Assembly: GCA_019090405.1 (NCBI GenBank)
Contig: JAHRVZ010000425.1
Coordinates: forward strand, 1 to 8,172
Length of the DNA: 8,172 bases
Reading direction: 5' to 3'
From: Paracoccaceae bacterium
Lineage (GTDB): Bacteria; Pseudomonadota; Alphaproteobacteria; Rhodobacterales; Rhodobacteraceae
How positions within the stretch are numbered: the stretch's first letter is position 1; the number at the start of each line of letters is the position of its first letter. Below, in pieces: positions 6,209 through 8,172 of this stretch. Under the pieces are notes generated by a model that was given only the letters and a program-made list of their open reading frames with translations, did no database searches and had not been told where the DNA came from. The position numbers were made by a program, and so were the translations under genes.

Positions 6209-6700
6209 ATGACCGAAAATGCACACCCTAAACCGGGTCTGAGCACCAGACTTCGCGTGGTGTTTGGCGTGTCTTTGGCGTTGAACCTTTTGGTCATAGG
6301 TTTGCTTGCTGGTGCTGCATTGCGGTTTGCAGATACCGAAGGTCGTCGCCCTCTACCTCATTCGTTGGGGACCGCGATGTATCGTGAAATGCCGCGTGAG
6401 GATCGTGAAATTCTGCGCAAAAATGCGCAGCGCCGCGCCGAGCAATCAAGGAAATTTCGGATTTCCGAGGCCACGGCCATTGCGGATGCACTGCGGACAT
6501 CACCGTTTGACCGAAATGCCCTTCAGGAGGTTTTGGATAAACAGGCAGAGCAGCGGATTGGTTGGCAGAAAATGACACAAACAGTCTGGCTAAACCGGAT
6601 ATCGCGGATGAGCGTCGAAGATCGAACAGAATATGCCGATCGTCTTTACATTTCGATGACAACCCCGCGCGGTAAAGATCATCGGGACCAAAATCGGTGA
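6209..6700 (+). CDS. Membrane-anchored periplasmic sensor, CnrX/Spy-like (heavy-metal-sensor family)
   Basis: A 163-residue protein with a short basic cytoplasmic start, one membrane helix at about 17-39 and a ~120-residue periplasmic part that appears all-helical. The pattern EMPREDREILRKNAQRRAEQ (60-79), then a second long helix around 101-125 and LNRISRMSVEDRTEYADRL (128-146) resembles the helical hairpin of the Metal_resist/CnrX/Spy group. CnrX proteins sense Ni or Co through histidines and methionines and pass the signal to a CnrY/CnrH pair. Here the periplasmic part has only two histidines (51 and 158) and no cysteine, so metal sensing is doubtful. The ATG has a good AGGAG (6198-6202, 6-base spacing). 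It sits 79 bases after the candidate anti-sigma gene and closes the cluster. Confidence 0.8.
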   Translation: MTENAHPKPGLSTRLRVVFGVSLALNLLVIGLLAGAALRFADTEGRRPLPHSLGTAMYREMPREDREILRKNAQRRAEQSRKFRISEATAIADALRTSPFDRNALQEVLDKQAEQRIGWQKMTQTVWLNRISRMSVEDRTEYADRLYISMTTPRGKDHRDQNR

Positions 6701-6703
6701 TCG

Positions 6704-6739
6704 CAAACGCGGCGCTCTGCGTTTGAAAACACGCATTTT
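6704..6739. terminator. Possible transcription terminator between convergent genes
   Basis: Between the sensor gene and the convergent pleD-like gene, CAAACGC (6704-6710) and GCGTTTG (6719-6725) form a 7-bp stem with an 8-base loop. An overlapping alternative hairpin, TGCGT (6718-6722) with ACGCA (6731-6735), is followed directly by TTTT (6736-6739) on the plus strand. Neither has a long U-tract, so the strength is uncertain, but the site is where a terminator is expected. Confidence 0.4.
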
Positions 6740-6759
6740 AGCCAGTCTAGTCAGGTCTG

Positions 6760-8163
6760 TTACGCCGCCGCACCTATCAGGGTGATCTGATTGCGACCGG
6801 CACCTTTGGATTCATAAAGTGCGCGGTCTGCTTGTCCTATCAACGCCTTGGTGCTTTGATCCCGGGCGCAGTACTGCGAGGAATCATGCAGGGCCGGACC
6901 GACAACAACACCAATACTGGTGGTAACATTGATTGGTTTTTTGTGACCGCTCAGGAAATATGGTTTGCTGTTTACAGCCCGGCACATCTGTTCGGCGGCT
7001 GCCGTTGCGGCAACGGTGTTGGTGTTTTGCAAGACGATCATAAATTCCTCACCGCCGACACGGGCGACAAGATCATCAGGACGCATGAGGCTGCGAAGCC
7101 GCGTCGCCGTTTCGGTCAGAACCGTGTCGCCTGCCGGATGTCCAAAGCGATCATTTATCTGTTTGAAATGGTCCAGATCAAGCAGCATGACAGCAAAGTT
7201 TTCGTCTGTTTCCTCTGCTAACCGCGCGATTTTCGACAGCTGCGGCATGGCATAACGGCGGTTATAAAGACCGGTCATCGGGTCCAGAACGGCAGCTTGC
7301 AATCCGTCGCGCACGGTTTCACGCAATTTGTCCGATTGCGCCTTGTGGTGCAGTTGCGTGGCAAGCCGCAGTGACAATTCCTGCGGGCAGAACCCCAAAG
7401 GCATTGCATCATGCGCGCCCCGATCCAATGCGTCCGCGGCCAGATGATGAGTAGCAATGTTTGGCACCGCAATAATTGCCGAGTGGCGGGTGTTATATCG
7501 GGAACGCAAATCTGCAAGCAGTCGTAAACCCGGATCGTCAGGGTCTTGAGAAACTTCAATAATAATGACATCTGGGGCAGGAGAACGCGACACCAGATCC
7601 CCCATTTCGTCCAGACGGTAGGCACGCAGATGATGCGAAACATGACCTTCCAGTCTGGCGCGCCACAATGTGCCGGTTTTGGCCTCTTGGGTTACCAGCG
7701 CGATTTGTGCAGGAACGCTGAACTCAGATACGGGTTCTGCAAACCCAAGGGCGCGGGACGTTCCATCCCGCAGGCGCAAATCGTCAGTCCCATTGCGCAG
7801 GCTGATCAGGCTGCGAATTCTGGCCTGCAAAATGCGATCACCAAGAGGTTGCGGCAGCACATCATCAATACCACCGGCCAAAGCCCTTAGCCTGCTGGCG
7901 CGGTCATTTTGACCGGTCACAGCGATGACTGGAACAGCACGCAGGTTTTCGTCGGCTGACAGGATCTGTCGAATGGTAGTGGCGTCACCATCTGGCAGCA
8001 CCATCGCCGCCACGATCAAATCAGGTTGGGTCCGGCGCGCCAACTCTAAAAGACCCTCCAGCCTTTCAGCCTGAACCACATGATAATATGCTGACGACAA
8101 TTGAACCTTAAGCATGATACGGTTCGTCGCCACGGCATCTATGATCAGAATGGTGCCCTGCAA
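6760..8163 (-). CDS. pleD: PleD-like diguanylate cyclase (receiver-receiver-GGDEF)
   Basis: A 467-residue protein close in length and layout to PleD. It has receiver 1 at about 3-122, a receiver-like domain 2 at about 150-275, and a GGDEF domain at about 290-463. The cyclase domain looks active: DPMTGLYNRR (294-303), metal-site aspartate D329 in LLDLDHFK, substrate residues N337 and D346, and the GGEEF signature (370-374). An RxxD inhibitory site, RPDD, sits at 361-364, five residues before GGEEF, so c-di-GMP product inhibition is expected. The product is c-di-GMP from two GTP, controlling motile/sessile behaviour. Both receivers are degenerate: the phospho-acceptor position is Ala53 in domain 1 and Glu203 in domain 2, and the conserved Lys of domain 1 is Gln105. 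The start is TTG at 8163; no Shine-Dalgarno is visible in the 9 bases left, so a start beyond the window edge is possible. Confidence 0.9.
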   Translation of the reverse strand: MQGTILIIDAVATNRIMLKVQLSSAYYHVVQAERLEGLLELARRTQPDLIVAAMVLPDGDATTIRQILSADENLRAVPVIAVTGQNDRASRLRALAGGIDDVLPQPLGDRILQARIRSLISLRNGTDDLRLRDGTSRALGFAEPVSEFSVPAQIALVTQEAKTGTLWRARLEGHVSHHLRAYRLDEMGDLVSRSPAPDVIIIEVSQDPDDPGLRLLADLRSRYNTRHSAIIAVPNIATHHLAADALDRGAHDAMPLGFCPQELSLRLATQLHHKAQSDKLRETVRDGLQAAVLDPMTGLYNRRYAMPQLSKIARLAEETDENFAVMLLDLDHFKQINDRFGHPAGDTVLTETATRLRSLMRPDDLVARVGGEEFMIVLQNTNTVAATAAAEQMCRAVNSKPYFLSGHKKPINVTTSIGVVVGPALHDSSQYCARDQSTKALIGQADRALYESKGAGRNQITLIGAAA

Positions 8164-8172
8164 GGAGTTGCC

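Overview
The window looks like chromosomal DNA from an alphaproteobacterium, most likely a marine Rhodobacteraceae (Roseobacter-group) species. The reasons are moderate GC content, the style of the proteins (a PleD-type protein opening with an 'IDAVATNR' motif, a DUF983 plus NUDIX pair, an ECF sigma operon headed by an EF-hand protein), and tight gene packing with overlapping or nearly touching ends. This taxonomic call is an inference from protein character; there is no marker gene in the window. I see no tRNA, rRNA, CRISPR array, insertion sequence or phage gene.

Left part (1-3277): the window opens inside a short-chain dehydrogenase, which converges on an XRE-family regulator; their stop codons overlap. 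The regulator is divergent from a membrane fatty-acid-desaturase-family enzyme. The 131 bp between them hold a regular series of TCAC/GTGA half-sites that is a good candidate operator. Just after the desaturase, on the same strand, lies a ten-helix EamA/DMT transporter whose first loop carries a perfect 15-bp tandem duplication.

Middle (3280-4434, minus strand): a DUF983 zinc-ribbon-like membrane protein followed by a NUDIX hydrolase with a split Nudix box, probably one operon reading away from the next block.

Centre-right (4558-6700, plus strand): a four-gene cluster. It encodes an exported four-EF-hand protein, an ECF sigma factor, a small single-helix membrane protein overlapping the sigma gene (candidate anti-sigma factor), and a membrane-anchored CnrX/Spy-like periplasmic sensor. 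The layout recalls CnrYXH-type sigma control, with a calcium-binding-type protein added and no efflux genes in view. It is the most system-like part of the window.

Right end (6760-8163, minus strand): a PleD-like diguanylate cyclase with two receiver-like domains and an intact GGEEF domain, in which both receivers lack the phospho-acceptor aspartate. Nothing here is clearly a wholly new system. The strongest leads are the EF-hand/ECF cluster, the operator-like array and the degenerate PleD receivers.
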